From JANOAR01 sp031411235 (GTDB taxonomy: Bacteria; Verrucomicrobiota; Verrucomicrobiia; Verrucomicrobiales; Verrucomicrobiaceae), in contig JANOAR010000185.1 of assembly GCA_031411235.1 (NCBI GenBank), forward strand, positions 1 to 64,000: 64,000 nt of DNA, read 5' to 3'. The notes below the pieces were generated by a model. That model searched no databases and was not told where the DNA came from. It saw nothing but the letters and a program-made list of their open reading frames with translations. Shown here one piece after another: positions 25,326-34,992 of this stretch; the first letter of the stretch is position 1; every line of letters begins with the position of its first letter. The position numbers and the translations under genes are program-made.

Positions 25326-26603
25326 TTATTTGGCGGCAGGCGTGATCTGGAGAAAAATGACGCGCTCGCTCAAGGTGAGGGTGAAGGTCTTCGGATCTTC
25401 GAGCGTGCGCTTCTGCGAGACTTCGGCGTCGAGTTGCTCGTGGGCGATCACGGACGCGAAATTGCCATTGAGCGTCACCGTGCATTCAGCGTCCTTCGGA
25501 TCGAGTTCCTGCTTCTGACCATAGGCGCGGGAGCCGTCCCAGAGGCCCGTTTTGAGCCAGAGCGCGAGCCAGAATTCGCCGTTGTGCTTTTGCAGCAGGA
25601 CGGACTGCGCCTTCGGGTCGGAGAGCGTGAAATCGAGGTTTCCCGGCGGAAATGCGGAACCGGGATCGGCAAGCAGCGCGACCATTTGTTTCAACGCACG
25701 GCCCGCCGGTTTGATCGTCACGCCGTCGTTCTTGTAGAGGCCAAAGTTGCCCTCGGGATCAGTGGCGCTATGGCGGCTGTTGAGGAATTCATACCAAAAT
25801 GTCCGCACAATGCCGCTGCGGTAGGCGTGGAGAAAAAGGCGCGGCAGATAGACGCCAGCCGCCCCTTCGCTCACCGGCACGTGCCCGCCGCCGTCGCCGC
25901 CCCGCGTGGTCGCGTTCTGGTAGCCGGTCTCGGTGACCATGATCGGTTTCGTGCCGCAGTTCGCCCGCGCAGTCTCGATGCCCGACGGGAGATCGGCACG
26001 CATCCATGCCGCGCCGTTCTCCGGCTCCCAGCCGCCGGGATACGGATGCACGTTGCCGAAGTCGCACCACGCGCTGATGTCGCCGAGTTCCTTCGCCCAT
26101 TTGAAATCCGTGACCGAAAGCGCGACAACCGGCGTTTTCGCAAACGCGCCCGCCTTCACCGTCTGCCAAAGGTCGCGCTGATAGTTGCGCGCGTTCTCGA
26201 CGGTCCATTTGTTGAGGTTCACCTCGTTCGGCCCCTCGAACGCCGCGATAGCGCCTTTCACTTTCTCCGCTACGGGCGCGAGCCGCTCCATCGGCAGGCT
26301 GGTGATGAAGGTGAACCGGATGCCCGCCGCGGCGAGTTCATTGACCCGATCGAAATACGGCTGCCACTTGCTGTCCACGAGCCCATCGCGCACATGCCGC
26401 ACGCCGACCTCCGCGAGGGCGCTCTTCACTTTGGGAAAGTCGCCGTAGATCGTGTTGTCGTAGTGCAGGTGAATGTTCACGCCGATGGAATCGACGAACG
26501 CATCCGCGGGCGTCGCCGCAACTGGAGCGGCACTCGCAGTCCCCGGTAAGAGCAAGCCAGCGAGGGCGGCGAGTGAAGCAAGAGAGGAGTGGGCGGATTT
26601 CAT
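25326..26603 (-). CDS. Secreted clan-A glycoside hydrolase (GH39-like)
   Basis: The product has 425 residues with a signal peptide ending near GTASA. The TIM-barrel pattern is clear: IGVNIHLHY, VGVRHVRDG, FTFITSLP, the acid/base strand AFEGPNEVN with Asn126-Glu127, and the nucleophile strand IMVTETGYQN with Glu225. These positions fit retaining clan GH-A enzymes; the nearest resemblance is to GH39-type proteins. A beta-sandwich tail follows (FWLALWLKTGLWD, VIAHEQL). It acts outside the cytoplasm on an unknown glycan. Two more clan-A enzymes follow upstream on the same strand. Confidence 0.8.
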   Translation of the reverse strand: MKSAHSSLASLAALAGLLLPGTASAAPVAATPADAFVDSIGVNIHLHYDNTIYGDFPKVKSALAEVGVRHVRDGLVDSKWQPYFDRVNELAAAGIRFTFITSLPMERLAPVAEKVKGAIAAFEGPNEVNLNKWTVENARNYQRDLWQTVKAGAFAKTPVVALSVTDFKWAKELGDISAWCDFGNVHPYPGGWEPENGAAWMRADLPSGIETARANCGTKPIMVTETGYQNATTRGGDGGGHVPVSEGAAGVYLPRLFLHAYRSGIVRTFWYEFLNSRHSATDPEGNFGLYKNDGVTIKPAGRALKQMVALLADPGSAFPPGNLDFTLSDPKAQSVLLQKHNGEFWLALWLKTGLWDGSRAYGQKQELDPKDAECTVTLNGNFASVIAHEQLDAEVSQKRTLEDPKTFTLTLSERVIFLQITPAAK

Positions 26604-26654
26604 GGAGCTAGGTTAGAGTTTGTTTGAGGCAGCGGATGCGGAGGAAAGCGATAG

Positions 26655-28046
26655 TTACTTCGCGGCGGCCGCTCGTTGCACTTTCAAGGCGATCTCCTCG
26701 TTGTATTCCGGGATCGCGAGCGCTTTCTCCCCGCCCGCGTGCGTGAAGTCTTCGGCCTTCTCGATGTTACCTTGAAGGACGTTCACCCAAGTCGCGCGGT
26801 AGTTTCCCGCGGGTAAGTCGAGCGAGGCATTCTGCGCCCTTCCTTTCAAGTAGGCTGCGTAGCTCTTGCCCGCTTCCGCCAAAGCATAGACCACCGCGCC
26901 ATCCGCCTTGATCAGCTCGCGCGCCGGTTTCATCCGCACAAAATCAGCACCTTCGACAAACTCCTTGAGGACTTTCATCTGGTGACGAAAGGCTTTGCCG
27001 CCGCCGCCCGGAGTCTTTGCAGGAATGGAATAATCGCCGCCTTCCTGGCCAACGGTGAATGAGTAGTCGAGGTGCGAAAAGATGCTGCCGCCGTTCAGGA
27101 TGAACTGCCACGCTTCCTTGCGATAGACCGCATCGCCATTGCCTTTGAACCCGGTCTCATCGTGGCCGATGGGTTTGTTCAGGCCGTAGTTCACCGTCAC
27201 GGCATCGGGCGGCGAGGCGTAGTGGAAATTGAAGATCGAAACCAGCGGATCGGGCTTTTCGATCTTCACGCTGCCGTTCGCGATGTTCTGCGCGATGAGA
27301 TGCTTGTTCGGCAGCCCCTTCTCCGTTTCGGCGATGGTGCGGGCGATGTGCGCCTCCCAGTCGCGCGGGACTTTTCGGGCATACGGCTCGTTGCAAATCT
27401 CAAAATAGACATTGTCGAACCCATTCAGCTCCTGAACTAGCTTGCGGGTCACGGTTTCCTGCACCGCTACTAGATTCGCGTGCTTGAGGGTAAGACACTC
27501 GTCCTTCGGAATAGCGCCGATGCCGTTGACGTTGTTCTTCGCATTCATGGGCGAAACTTCCCACATCGGGTCCACGTAGAGCGGGGTGAAAAGCACGAAC
27601 TCAATGACGATGCCGCGTTTCCCGGCTTCGCCGACCACCTCTTTCAAACGCGTAAAGTAAGCTTCGTCCCACTTGGTCAGATCGAACTTGTTGCCGCCCT
27701 GCGCGTAACCCGGCACCTCGCTGCGCGCCCAGGGACAGACATAGCGGCCAACCGCCGGCGCCAGCGTATTGTCCACGATGCCAAAGCTGCCCGGCACTTC
27801 GCGTAAGGTGCCCGAGAAGATGCGAATCTGATTGAGGCCGTCCGCCTTCAGCGTCTCCAGATACTTCGAGTAACCGAAGTCGAGGTTGATCACCGCGCCA
27901 TAGTGTTCGCCCGAGCCAATGAGCACCGTTGGCTTGTCGCGCCACAGAAAGTAGTGCGGGTTTTCGGGATGCAGCCGAATCGGTTCGGCGGCCTGAGAGC
28001 TCAGTGAAAGCGCAGTGAGCGTTAGAATGAGGATGTGGGATTTCAT
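26655..28046 (-). CDS. Secreted clan-A glycosidase (cellulase-like)
   Basis: The product has 463 residues with a signal peptide (MKSHILILTLTALSLSSQAA). The sequence opens with a short beta segment (IRLHPENPHYFLWRDKPTVL), then a TIM barrel with acid/base in VYFEICNEPYA (Asn219-Glu220) and nucleophile Glu297 in IGHDETGFKG. A C-terminal beta domain (SYAAYLKGRAQNASLDLPAG) resembles the collagen-binding-like module attached to DUF4038/GH140-type enzymes. The substrate is unknown. Confidence 0.8.
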   Translation of the reverse strand: MKSHILILTLTALSLSSQAAEPIRLHPENPHYFLWRDKPTVLIGSGEHYGAVINLDFGYSKYLETLKADGLNQIRIFSGTLREVPGSFGIVDNTLAPAVGRYVCPWARSEVPGYAQGGNKFDLTKWDEAYFTRLKEVVGEAGKRGIVIEFVLFTPLYVDPMWEVSPMNAKNNVNGIGAIPKDECLTLKHANLVAVQETVTRKLVQELNGFDNVYFEICNEPYARKVPRDWEAHIARTIAETEKGLPNKHLIAQNIANGSVKIEKPDPLVSIFNFHYASPPDAVTVNYGLNKPIGHDETGFKGNGDAVYRKEAWQFILNGGSIFSHLDYSFTVGQEGGDYSIPAKTPGGGGKAFRHQMKVLKEFVEGADFVRMKPARELIKADGAVVYALAEAGKSYAAYLKGRAQNASLDLPAGNYRATWVNVLQGNIEKAEDFTHAGGEKALAIPEYNEEIALKVQRAAAAK

Positions 28047-28078
28047 ATTTTGGAATAAAGTAGGCCGGGCACTGGCAA

Positions 28079-29407
28079 TCAGCGGGCGGCTTCCAGCAGC
28101 AAGACCCAGTCGCTTTCGCCCGAGGCGTTCTTCTCCGGCGGCATAAACTCATGGTGGCCTTTATTCGAGAATGCTTCGGCTTGCACCAGCTTCAGACTGC
28201 CGTCGGTGGGATCAAACCATTGCGCTTTGATCGGTGCGCTCAGGCGCGCCAGGTCCACGGTAACGGCGCGCGATTGGGGGATGTAAACGATAGCCAGCGT
28301 GCCGTCCTCCGCGCGGGCGGCGGACACATGGTCGAGCTTGCCGCGTTCGCCGCGTCCGCTCGGGATGAGTTCCTCCGCTGGCTCCGGCGCCAGCTTCCAC
28401 CAGGCGCGCGTGGCGAAGAGCTCGCGGACGTGGCGCATTTGCCGGAAGCCGGGATCTTGCGCGGCTTCGCGCCACTTCGACGAGAACGTCCACAGCTCGT
28501 GGTGCCCGTAGGCGTGGCCGGCGAGGGCGCCGGAGAGCAGCGCGCCGTAGGCCTCGCGGCGGACGCGGAAGGGCGTGCCGAGCCCGCCGGCCATGGTCTC
28601 CCGCTCGTAGCACGATTCGGCAAGAAAGATGGGGCGCGGGCGTCCATCCGCGAAAGGCCGGCTCCACTCGGCGAGGACGTGCGGATGGACTTCGCGATAG
28701 GTGTAGGCGGCATTCAGATCCAGCCACGGCTCGTCCGCAAAAAACGCGGCGCTGGAATGCTCCGGCGCGTTGTGGACGGTCAGCAGATGGTGCGGCGCTT
28801 TGTCTTTGAGACCCTGCGCGAGCAGCGCGACGGCGGTGCGCTTCTCCTTCGGATTCGCGTCGCCGCCGACGATCCAAATCAGGTTCTTGTGCGCGGCATA
28901 GCGTGCACCGAGGAAGCGGCCGTAGGCGCGCGCATTCTCGTCAGTGAGCTGAGCACGCCAGCCGTGCTTGTCGTCGCCGCCCCAGCGAATCCAGAGGGCG
29001 GAAATCGCGACGGCTAGACCGCGCTTTTCCGCTGCCGCGAGGATCGCATCGAGGTGCCGCCAGTAGGCTTCGTTGGGTTTAAGGATGTCGTCGAGCGGCG
29101 CGAACGGCTCCTCGCCATGCATGTTCTGCACCGGCCCGTTTTCCTTGCTGACCGCGTGGATGTGCAGGGCGGTAAAGCCATCCTTCACGCGCTGGTCGAG
29201 ATACTCCTCGGCGACTGCGAGCGTGGCATGGCGCGGCATGAGCCAAACGGTATCGGCGTGGTAGAAGAACGGCTGGTCCGCGGCGTCCACGAGGTAGCGG
29301 CCATTGGCGCTGGCCCGCAGCGGAAACTTCGCGCCTGTCGTCGTGTCCGCCGCATGGGCAATAGTGATGAGCGCGAGGAAGGCGCAGGCGATGGCTTTGT
29401 ATTTCAT
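28079..29407 (-). CDS. Apiosidase-like glycoside hydrolase (DUF4038/GH140 type)
   Basis: The product has 442 residues from the ATG at 29407 with a signal peptide (MKYKAIACAFLALITIAHA). The sequence ASANGRYLVDAADQPFFYHADTVW is the standard opening of DUF4038 enzymes; the barrel continues with YLDQRVKDGFTALHIHA, NLIWIVGGDANP and PIFLAESCYE. The C-terminal section (AIVYIPQSRAVTVDLARLS, AQWFDPTDGSL) is the putative collagen-binding module usual in this family. Characterised GH140 enzymes remove apiose from rhamnogalacturonan II. The specificity here is not established. Confidence 0.8.
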   Translation of the reverse strand: MKYKAIACAFLALITIAHAADTTTGAKFPLRASANGRYLVDAADQPFFYHADTVWLMPRHATLAVAEEYLDQRVKDGFTALHIHAVSKENGPVQNMHGEEPFAPLDDILKPNEAYWRHLDAILAAAEKRGLAVAISALWIRWGGDDKHGWRAQLTDENARAYGRFLGARYAAHKNLIWIVGGDANPKEKRTAVALLAQGLKDKAPHHLLTVHNAPEHSSAAFFADEPWLDLNAAYTYREVHPHVLAEWSRPFADGRPRPIFLAESCYERETMAGGLGTPFRVRREAYGALLSGALAGHAYGHHELWTFSSKWREAAQDPGFRQMRHVRELFATRAWWKLAPEPAEELIPSGRGERGKLDHVSAARAEDGTLAIVYIPQSRAVTVDLARLSAPIKAQWFDPTDGSLKLVQAEAFSNKGHHEFMPPEKNASGESDWVLLLEAAR

Positions 29408-29498
29408 GGTGCAGTTGGTTGTATGAGAAAGCGGCTGGTGACTCGAACGGAGGACATCATCGCGAGTGCCTGAGAGCCGGCGAGACATACGGCATGCG

Positions 29499-30737
29499 TT
29501 AACGCTGATCGCCTGAGTTGACCTTTCCACCTTCCAGCGTCGATTCCGCCACGCGGCCGACTCCGAATTGGTCACCGTTGTGGATCGGCTTTCCGGCCGT
29601 GAACTGCACTTCGAGCAGCTTCTCGCTATGCACCGGCGCGCCGGTTTCGTCGCTCAAGGTGGCGATGATCTGTTTCGTCGCCGCGTCGATCACCTCGCCC
29701 GTCGATGGGTAGGCAAAGCGCCCGTCGAGGCTGAAGGTGATCCAGCCGGGCTGGTCGCGGGTGGCGATCGATTCGCGCTGCCGCGGCGGCGAAAGGGTGG
29801 CGTCGAAGATGTGCAGGCGCTGATTTGCGGCATCGCAAAGCCAGAGCTCGCGTTCGTCGGGTGTCAGGTCGATGCCGTGGCTCGGGCAGCCGTGGCGCTT
29901 CGGGATTCCTGTTTTGAAGCCTTCGACTTTCACCCGGTGCAGCACTTTTCCGCTGGCGATGTCCGCGACTTCAAACCCGAGCAGCCCATTGACGCACGCG
30001 AAGAGGCGGGTCTGCCGGCCATCGACAGTGAAGGGTCGCACGGCGGAAACAAATGGGCCGATCGTGCGTGCTGCGGCATGGGTCGCAGTGTCGGCGACGG
30101 TGACGAGCGGCGACTTCAGTCCCGCGAGGTAAGCCCATTTCCCGTCGAGTCCCACGACTGTATTGTGCGCGCCGGAATCGGGCGTGATTTTCGCCAGCAC
30201 ATCGCCGCTGGCGGCGTCGATCACATGCCAGTGCGCCTTTTCGAGGCTCGGCAGGTAGATGACTTTCCCATCCGGCGTGATCGCCATCCGGTCGCAACCG
30301 CCTTGGTAGCGTCGCTCCCAGAGCAGCTCGTCGGACGAGAGCCGCAAGCAGGTCAGCGTCTCCAGCGTGCTGATGTAAATGCGATCAGTCGCCGCCGAGG
30401 CGCAGATGCCTTTCACATTGAGCGGCTTGCCCGTCGCGCTCAGTCCGGCGGTTTTGATCCGGCGGAGAAACTTGTGCCCATCCTCGATGTCGAACACGAG
30501 CAGCCCGTGCCCGCCGTATTCGAGATCATCGCGAATGCCAGGCACGGCGACGTAGAGCAGCCGCTGGCCGGGCATTTCGCCTGCGGGCTCGGCCCCGCGC
30601 GCGGTTAGGACGAGGAGCGCGGTCGCGAGGAGGAACCACGCGCGAGGCCCGGCGAAGCGGCGGAGAATCCACGCTGCGGCTCTGGCTGGCGCAATGGCAA
30701 GTGAAGCAGGCGAGGAATGGGTCGAGGACAGTTTCAT
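29499..30737 (-). CDS. Secreted seven-bladed beta-propeller protein (YVTN/WD-like)
   Basis: The product has 412 residues from the ATG at 30737. A long positive N-terminal region leads into a membrane/signal segment (WFLLATALLVLTARGAEP). At least six propeller blades are visible (RLLYVAVPGI, RIYISTLETLTCLRLSSDEL, KVIYLPSLEKAHWHVIDAAS, WAYLAGLKSPLVTVADTAT, RELWLCDAANQRLHIFDATL, RFAYPSTGEVIDAATKQIIA). These YVTN-type repeats usually form ligand-binding scaffolds. It is transcribed in the direction of the glycosidases and may serve the same process. Confidence 0.75.
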   Translation of the reverse strand: MKLSSTHSSPASLAIAPARAAAWILRRFAGPRAWFLLATALLVLTARGAEPAGEMPGQRLLYVAVPGIRDDLEYGGHGLLVFDIEDGHKFLRRIKTAGLSATGKPLNVKGICASAATDRIYISTLETLTCLRLSSDELLWERRYQGGCDRMAITPDGKVIYLPSLEKAHWHVIDAASGDVLAKITPDSGAHNTVVGLDGKWAYLAGLKSPLVTVADTATHAAARTIGPFVSAVRPFTVDGRQTRLFACVNGLLGFEVADIASGKVLHRVKVEGFKTGIPKRHGCPSHGIDLTPDERELWLCDAANQRLHIFDATLSPPRQRESIATRDQPGWITFSLDGRFAYPSTGEVIDAATKQIIATLSDETGAPVHSEKLLEVQFTAGKPIHNGDQFGVGRVAESTLEGGKVNSGDQR

Positions 30738-30953
30738 GAAGGGTTTAGAGGCTCGGCCCGGAGCTGGAGTTGCGCGGCGAGGAGCAGAGATGTGAATGTG
30801 AGAGCAGTGAGGGTTTGGCACATGAGATTGTAGATGGAGTGGAGGGTGACGCTTTTTTACGGCATCCTCATACAGCGATGAAGCGACGCGCAACGAAAAG
30901 GAGGCGGGGATGATTGCAAGTTGGGTGAGTTACCGCACTGGTGCAAGCAACCC

Positions 30954-32036
30954 ATGCCACGCCCATGTTTCATCCCTTGCCTCGCGCTGCTGCTCGCGAC
31001 ACCAGCCTTTTCCCAAAAGACGGCGGAACAACCGAAACCGCAGACGATCAAGATCGCGATGCGCGACGGGCTGCGCTTTGATCCGCCACGATTTGAGGGC
31101 AAGCCGGGGGCGGATGTGGTGATCAGTCTTGAGAACCTCGACTCGACCGATCAGATGCACAATTTCGTGCTGGTGAAACCGGGCAAGCGCGACGCCATCG
31201 TCGATGCGGCGCTGCTGCTGGCGGAGAAGGGACTGGCGCTGCAATTCGTGCCACCGGGCAGTGATGTGCTGGCCGCGTCGAAGTTGCTGGCACCGGAGAA
31301 GAAGGAGCCGCTGCGGCTGACGCTGCCGAAAGAGCCGGGCGTGTATCCGTTTGTCTGCACGTTTCCCGGCCATGGGCTGGTGATGTATGGCGCGGCGTAT
31401 GTGGGCGTGAAGATGCCGCTGCTGAGGCAGGACAATAACATCCCGTCCACGGCGGCGCAGACGTTCATCGCCGGTGGCGGTAAGCGTCCCTTTGTGCAGC
31501 GCATCTTCATGCCGGACAGCGGCCCGGCGGCCATCGCCATCGCGCTGCCGGGGGATTTGAATGCTTGCTGGGACGCGGGGCAGTGCCGCCTGCGTTATGT
31601 GTGGAAAGGCGAGTTCATCGACGCGACTAGAAACTGGGCTGGCAATGGCAATGAGCTGCCCACGATGGGCGGCAAACGGTTATGGACAGCACCCGTGGAT
31701 GAGGTCGCGATTCGCTTTGGCAAGGCGACTGCTGCGGCTCCGCGACCGAAGTTTCTCGGCTACACGCTGGAGCAAGGTTTCCCCATTTTCCGCTACACGC
31801 TGGATGGCGTGGAGGTGAGGGAGAAGATCGCCGTGGACGAGGCTGGTAATGTGATGCGTGAAATGAAAATAGCCCAAGCAGCCGTGGAAGTCAGGGTTGG
31901 CCTGGGCAGCAACTCCAAGGGCAAGATTTACGCGGCGTGGAACTCCACCTCCGGCACGCGTGAAGGTGGCACGCTGAATCTCACGCCTGAAGAAGCGGCG
32001 GCCTTCAAGCTGGCGCTCGAACCGATCAAACCCTGA
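30954..32036 (+). CDS. Cupredoxin-domain protein (azurin/plastocyanin-like)
   Basis: The product has 360 residues from the ATG at 30954 with a signal peptide (MPRPCFIPCLALLLATPAFS). The N-terminal domain has all four type-1 copper ligands: His in DSTDQMHNFVLV, and Cys, His and Met in YPFVCTFPGHGLVMYG. The C-terminal ~190 residues are a separate domain seen in planctomycete-type redox proteins (IFMPDSGPAAIAIALPGDLN, LRYVWKGEFIDATRNWAGNG). It probably carries electrons in the periplasm for the dehydrogenase-like protein encoded four bases downstream. Confidence 0.85.
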   Translation: MPRPCFIPCLALLLATPAFSQKTAEQPKPQTIKIAMRDGLRFDPPRFEGKPGADVVISLENLDSTDQMHNFVLVKPGKRDAIVDAALLLAEKGLALQFVPPGSDVLAASKLLAPEKKEPLRLTLPKEPGVYPFVCTFPGHGLVMYGAAYVGVKMPLLRQDNNIPSTAAQTFIAGGGKRPFVQRIFMPDSGPAAIAIALPGDLNACWDAGQCRLRYVWKGEFIDATRNWAGNGNELPTMGGKRLWTAPVDEVAIRFGKATAAAPRPKFLGYTLEQGFPIFRYTLDGVEVREKIAVDEAGNVMREMKIAQAAVEVRVGLGSNSKGKIYAAWNSTSGTREGGTLNLTPEEAAAFKLALEPIKP

Positions 32037-32040
32037 CACC

Positions 32041-33582
32041 ATGAACCGACTTCTCTCGAATTCACTTCTCTCGATTTCACTGGGCTGGGCGCTCTTTGGC
32101 GCGGCCCAATCATTGGCACAAACGGCGCAGCCCGATGCCTACGCGCCGTTTTACAGCATCGGCAAGTTGATGATGCCGGCGGGAGTCGCACCGGAGATCG
32201 GCGGTCTCGATGCGCTGCCGGATGGGCGCATCGCGGCCTGTTTTCATCACGGGCAGGTCGGCATCTACCAGCCGAAGGACAAGACTTGGAAGATGTTTGC
32301 GGAGGGATTGCACGAGCCGCTGGGCCTGCTCGTCGAGGATGAGCGCAGCATTCTGGTGATGCAGCGGCCGGAGCTGACGCGGCTGCGTGATACCGATGGC
32401 GATGGCGTGTGCGACAGCTATGAAACGCTGTGGGACAGCTTCGGCATGAGCGGGAACTACCATGAGTTCGCGTTTGGCCCGGTGCGCGCACCGGATGGGA
32501 AAGTGGTCGTGTCGCTGAATCTCGCATCGCAGGGCGAGACGGTGTTCAAGGAGGTGCGCGGGCCGTTCAGCGACATCGGCGTGCCGCGTGAAAAGTTTTA
32601 CACGGAATGGAAGCATGTGAAGAAGGAAGTGGGGCGCATGTATTCGCGCGTGCCGTTGCGCGGCTGGGTGGTGAAGATTGATCCCGCCACGGGCGCTGCG
32701 GAGCCGTGGGCCTGCGGGTTTCGCTCACCGGACGGCATTGGCTTTGACGCGGCAGGGAACCTGCTGGTGGATGACAACCAGGGCGACTGGCGCGGAACGA
32801 GCGAGCTGTTCGTGGTGAAGCGCGGCGGATTTTACGGTCATCCCGCCAGTCTGGAGTGGCGGCAGGGCTGGGATGGTCGCGTGCCGATGAAGCTGCCGGT
32901 GGAGGAACTGGAAAAGCTGCGCACGCCAGCGGCAGTGTGGTTTCCGCACGGCCATTTCGCGAATTCGCCGACGCAGATCACGCAGATTCCGAAAACAAAA
33001 GCCTGGGGGCCGTATGCAGGCCAGACGATCGTCGGTGAGATGAACTCGCCTAAAATCCTGCGTGTGCTGCTGGAGGAAGTGGACGGCGTGTGGCAGGGCG
33101 CGACGCTGAACTGGATCAACAGCGAGACGCTGAAGCGCGGACTGCATCGCCTCGTGTTCGCGCATGACGTGCTCTATGTCGGGCGCACGCATCTGTCCTG
33201 GGTGGGCAGTGAGGGCATCGGCACGATCACGCCAACAGGCAAGGTGCCGTTCGATGTGCTGGACATGCAGATCACGCCGAAGGGCTTCCGCTTCACCTTC
33301 ACCGAACCGCTGGCTGAAAACTCCACCGCCGCCAAGCTGTGGACCGGCGAGCACTACACTTACCCTTATCACGAGGACTACGACTCCCCGCAGATAGCGA
33401 AGGATGAGATCGAGGTGGAGACGGTCACGCTGAGCGTAGATCGCCGCAGTGCCGTGATCGAGCTGCCGGAATGGTCGATGAACCACATTTATGAGTTCCA
33501 CCTCGATAAGCTGCACGCGGCGAGCGGCGCAGAACCACTGAACCCGCGCATCGCCTACACAGTGCGGAGAACGCCGCAATGA
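32041..33582 (+). CDS. Sorbosone/glucose dehydrogenase-like propeller protein
   Basis: The product has 513 residues with a signal peptide. Blades of a beta-propeller are evident (GLDALPDGRIAACFHHGQVG, PLGLLVEDERSILVMQRPEL, FRSPDGIGFDAAGNLLVDDN, HRLVFAHDVLYVGRTHLSW). A calcium-loop-like DTDGDGVCDSYE is embedded near residue 120. The family comprises the membrane-bound dehydrogenase domain proteins abundant in Planctomycetes and Verrucomicrobia; PQQ binding is assumed rather than shown. It starts four bases after the cupredoxin gene, so the two form a redox pair. Confidence 0.8.
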   Translation: MNRLLSNSLLSISLGWALFGAAQSLAQTAQPDAYAPFYSIGKLMMPAGVAPEIGGLDALPDGRIAACFHHGQVGIYQPKDKTWKMFAEGLHEPLGLLVEDERSILVMQRPELTRLRDTDGDGVCDSYETLWDSFGMSGNYHEFAFGPVRAPDGKVVVSLNLASQGETVFKEVRGPFSDIGVPREKFYTEWKHVKKEVGRMYSRVPLRGWVVKIDPATGAAEPWACGFRSPDGIGFDAAGNLLVDDNQGDWRGTSELFVVKRGGFYGHPASLEWRQGWDGRVPMKLPVEELEKLRTPAAVWFPHGHFANSPTQITQIPKTKAWGPYAGQTIVGEMNSPKILRVLLEEVDGVWQGATLNWINSETLKRGLHRLVFAHDVLYVGRTHLSWVGSEGIGTITPTGKVPFDVLDMQITPKGFRFTFTEPLAENSTAAKLWTGEHYTYPYHEDYDSPQIAKDEIEVETVTLSVDRRSAVIELPEWSMNHIYEFHLDKLHAASGAEPLNPRIAYTVRRTPQ

Positions 33583-33591
33583 GGTGTTTGC

Positions 33592-33742
33592 ATGACACCT
33601 GTGGGCGGCGGAGGCGGGACTGGGTGAGTCACTCCCGTCGGTGGTGGCGGAGTCACGGGCACGACCGTCGGCGGCGCGATCTTCTTGATGCTGGTGACGG
33701 CCTCCTGCTTCACGCCATTGACGCCGTTGATCGCGTCAGTAT
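33592..33742 (-). pseudogene. Displaced fragment of the proline-rich secreted protein gene (24469-25077)
   Basis: On the minus strand this encodes AINGVNGVKQEAVTSIKKIA and two PPPPTGV units, matching residues about 32-82 of the product of 24469-25077. The DNA resembles 24842-24990 with few differences. There is no signal peptide and no C-terminal part. It begins ten bases after the dehydrogenase stop and is clearly a relic. Confidence 0.85.
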
Positions 33743-33816
33743 AACGGCTCAAATAGCCTCAAAGCCTTTCGTGCAGACCGTGCTGCTCCTTTTTGCTGCG
33801 TATGTCTGTTTCCGCT

Positions 33817-34983
33817 TTAGCGCGATGGCGCAGGCGTCTTGGCATCGGTGTCCTTCGGCACGATCTCCTTCTTTGCTTCGACTTGGAGCTTGCTCACCGG
33901 CCTCAATCCCAGCCAGCCGCCATCGGCATCATACAGGTAATCGTAAAGGGCGAGCACGCGGAGGCCGGTATTGATGAGCGGGCCGGGCGGGTATTTCACC
34001 CACGTCACTTTGCGCGGCGTCGCGGGGTTGGTGAAGTCGCCGACTTTGAAGCTATAGGAGAGCCGCCCACTGAGCAGATGCACGCTCACCTCGGTGCCGT
34101 CCGCCACGTCGGACTGCCCTTCGAGCGATGGCAGTTCGATCATCATGTTCGTCAGCCCCGTATCGAGCAGCATGGAGGACGTCTCGGTCTTCTTTCCATC
34201 CACCACGGCCCACCCGAGCGAGCCATCCCAATCCTTCGGCACCGGCGGTGTCGTTCGCGCGGGTGCGTTCGTGCCGGTGTGCTCCTTCAGCTTTTCAAAA
34301 AGATAGCCATCACCCACGGACTTTGCGGTGAGACCCAGCGTGAAGCCATCGCGCGTGATGGTGTATCCGCGCCGCATCGTGCCCGCCTGCATCTCCTGCA
34401 AATTCACGAACGGATTTTTCTCCTGATGCGCTTCCTTCCCGCGCCCCGTGCCGACGCCGAGCATGTAAATCTTCGGGTTCTTCGTCGTCTTGAACTTGCC
34501 GCTGTTGACCGCGCCTTCGTGAGCGATGCGCTCATGCACCGCGAGCACCGGCACGAGCGCCTTTGCCACGTTGCCGTGCTCGTCTTTCGCATCAAGGAAA
34601 GTGACCGTCGCTGGCGTCCACACGCCGCGCAGTTCCACGCCGCTGCTCACATAATTGATCCAGCCCGCGGGCGAGTTCGCCTCGATGTTTGGCACATCGC
34701 CCGCGCCGATGATGACGCCGTTCGATCCATTGTCCGCCTGCACGAGCAGCGGTGGCCCGCCGTTGATGGAGACACGCACGAGCAGCGTTTGCAGATGCTC
34801 GAAATCCACCGGCTTCGTGTTGGCGAACGGCACGCGGTAGCTCTGCGTGTAGCTCGAATAATCGGGTGCCGCGTTTTCATCGGCGAGCGCAGCGGTGGTG
34901 AACCATACGGAGGCAACGAGAGCGAAGCTCAGGCTGGTCAAAAGGCGCCGCTGCGCGTGTCGGAGTGGAGGGCTGTATTTCAT
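33817..34983 (-). CDS. Secreted protein with aspartyl-protease-like signatures
   Basis: The product has 388 residues with a twin-region signal (LTSLSFALVASVWFTTAALA). Two half-sites resemble retropepsin/pepsin active loops: LLVQADNGSNGVIIG near residue 80 and SSMLLDTGLTNMMIELP near residue 270, with only the second carrying the true DTG. A hydrophobic closing strand (YLYDADGGWLGLRPV) fits the fold. It might be a bilobal peptidase or an inactive relative. No neighbour clarifies the role. Confidence 0.6.
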   Translation of the reverse strand: MKYSPPLRHAQRRLLTSLSFALVASVWFTTAALADENAAPDYSSYTQSYRVPFANTKPVDFEHLQTLLVRVSINGGPPLLVQADNGSNGVIIGAGDVPNIEANSPAGWINYVSSGVELRGVWTPATVTFLDAKDEHGNVAKALVPVLAVHERIAHEGAVNSGKFKTTKNPKIYMLGVGTGRGKEAHQEKNPFVNLQEMQAGTMRRGYTITRDGFTLGLTAKSVGDGYLFEKLKEHTGTNAPARTTPPVPKDWDGSLGWAVVDGKKTETSSMLLDTGLTNMMIELPSLEGQSDVADGTEVSVHLLSGRLSYSFKVGDFTNPATPRKVTWVKYPPGPLINTGLRVLALYDYLYDADGGWLGLRPVSKLQVEAKKEIVPKDTDAKTPAPSR

Positions 34984-34992
34984 GCGTGGGGT

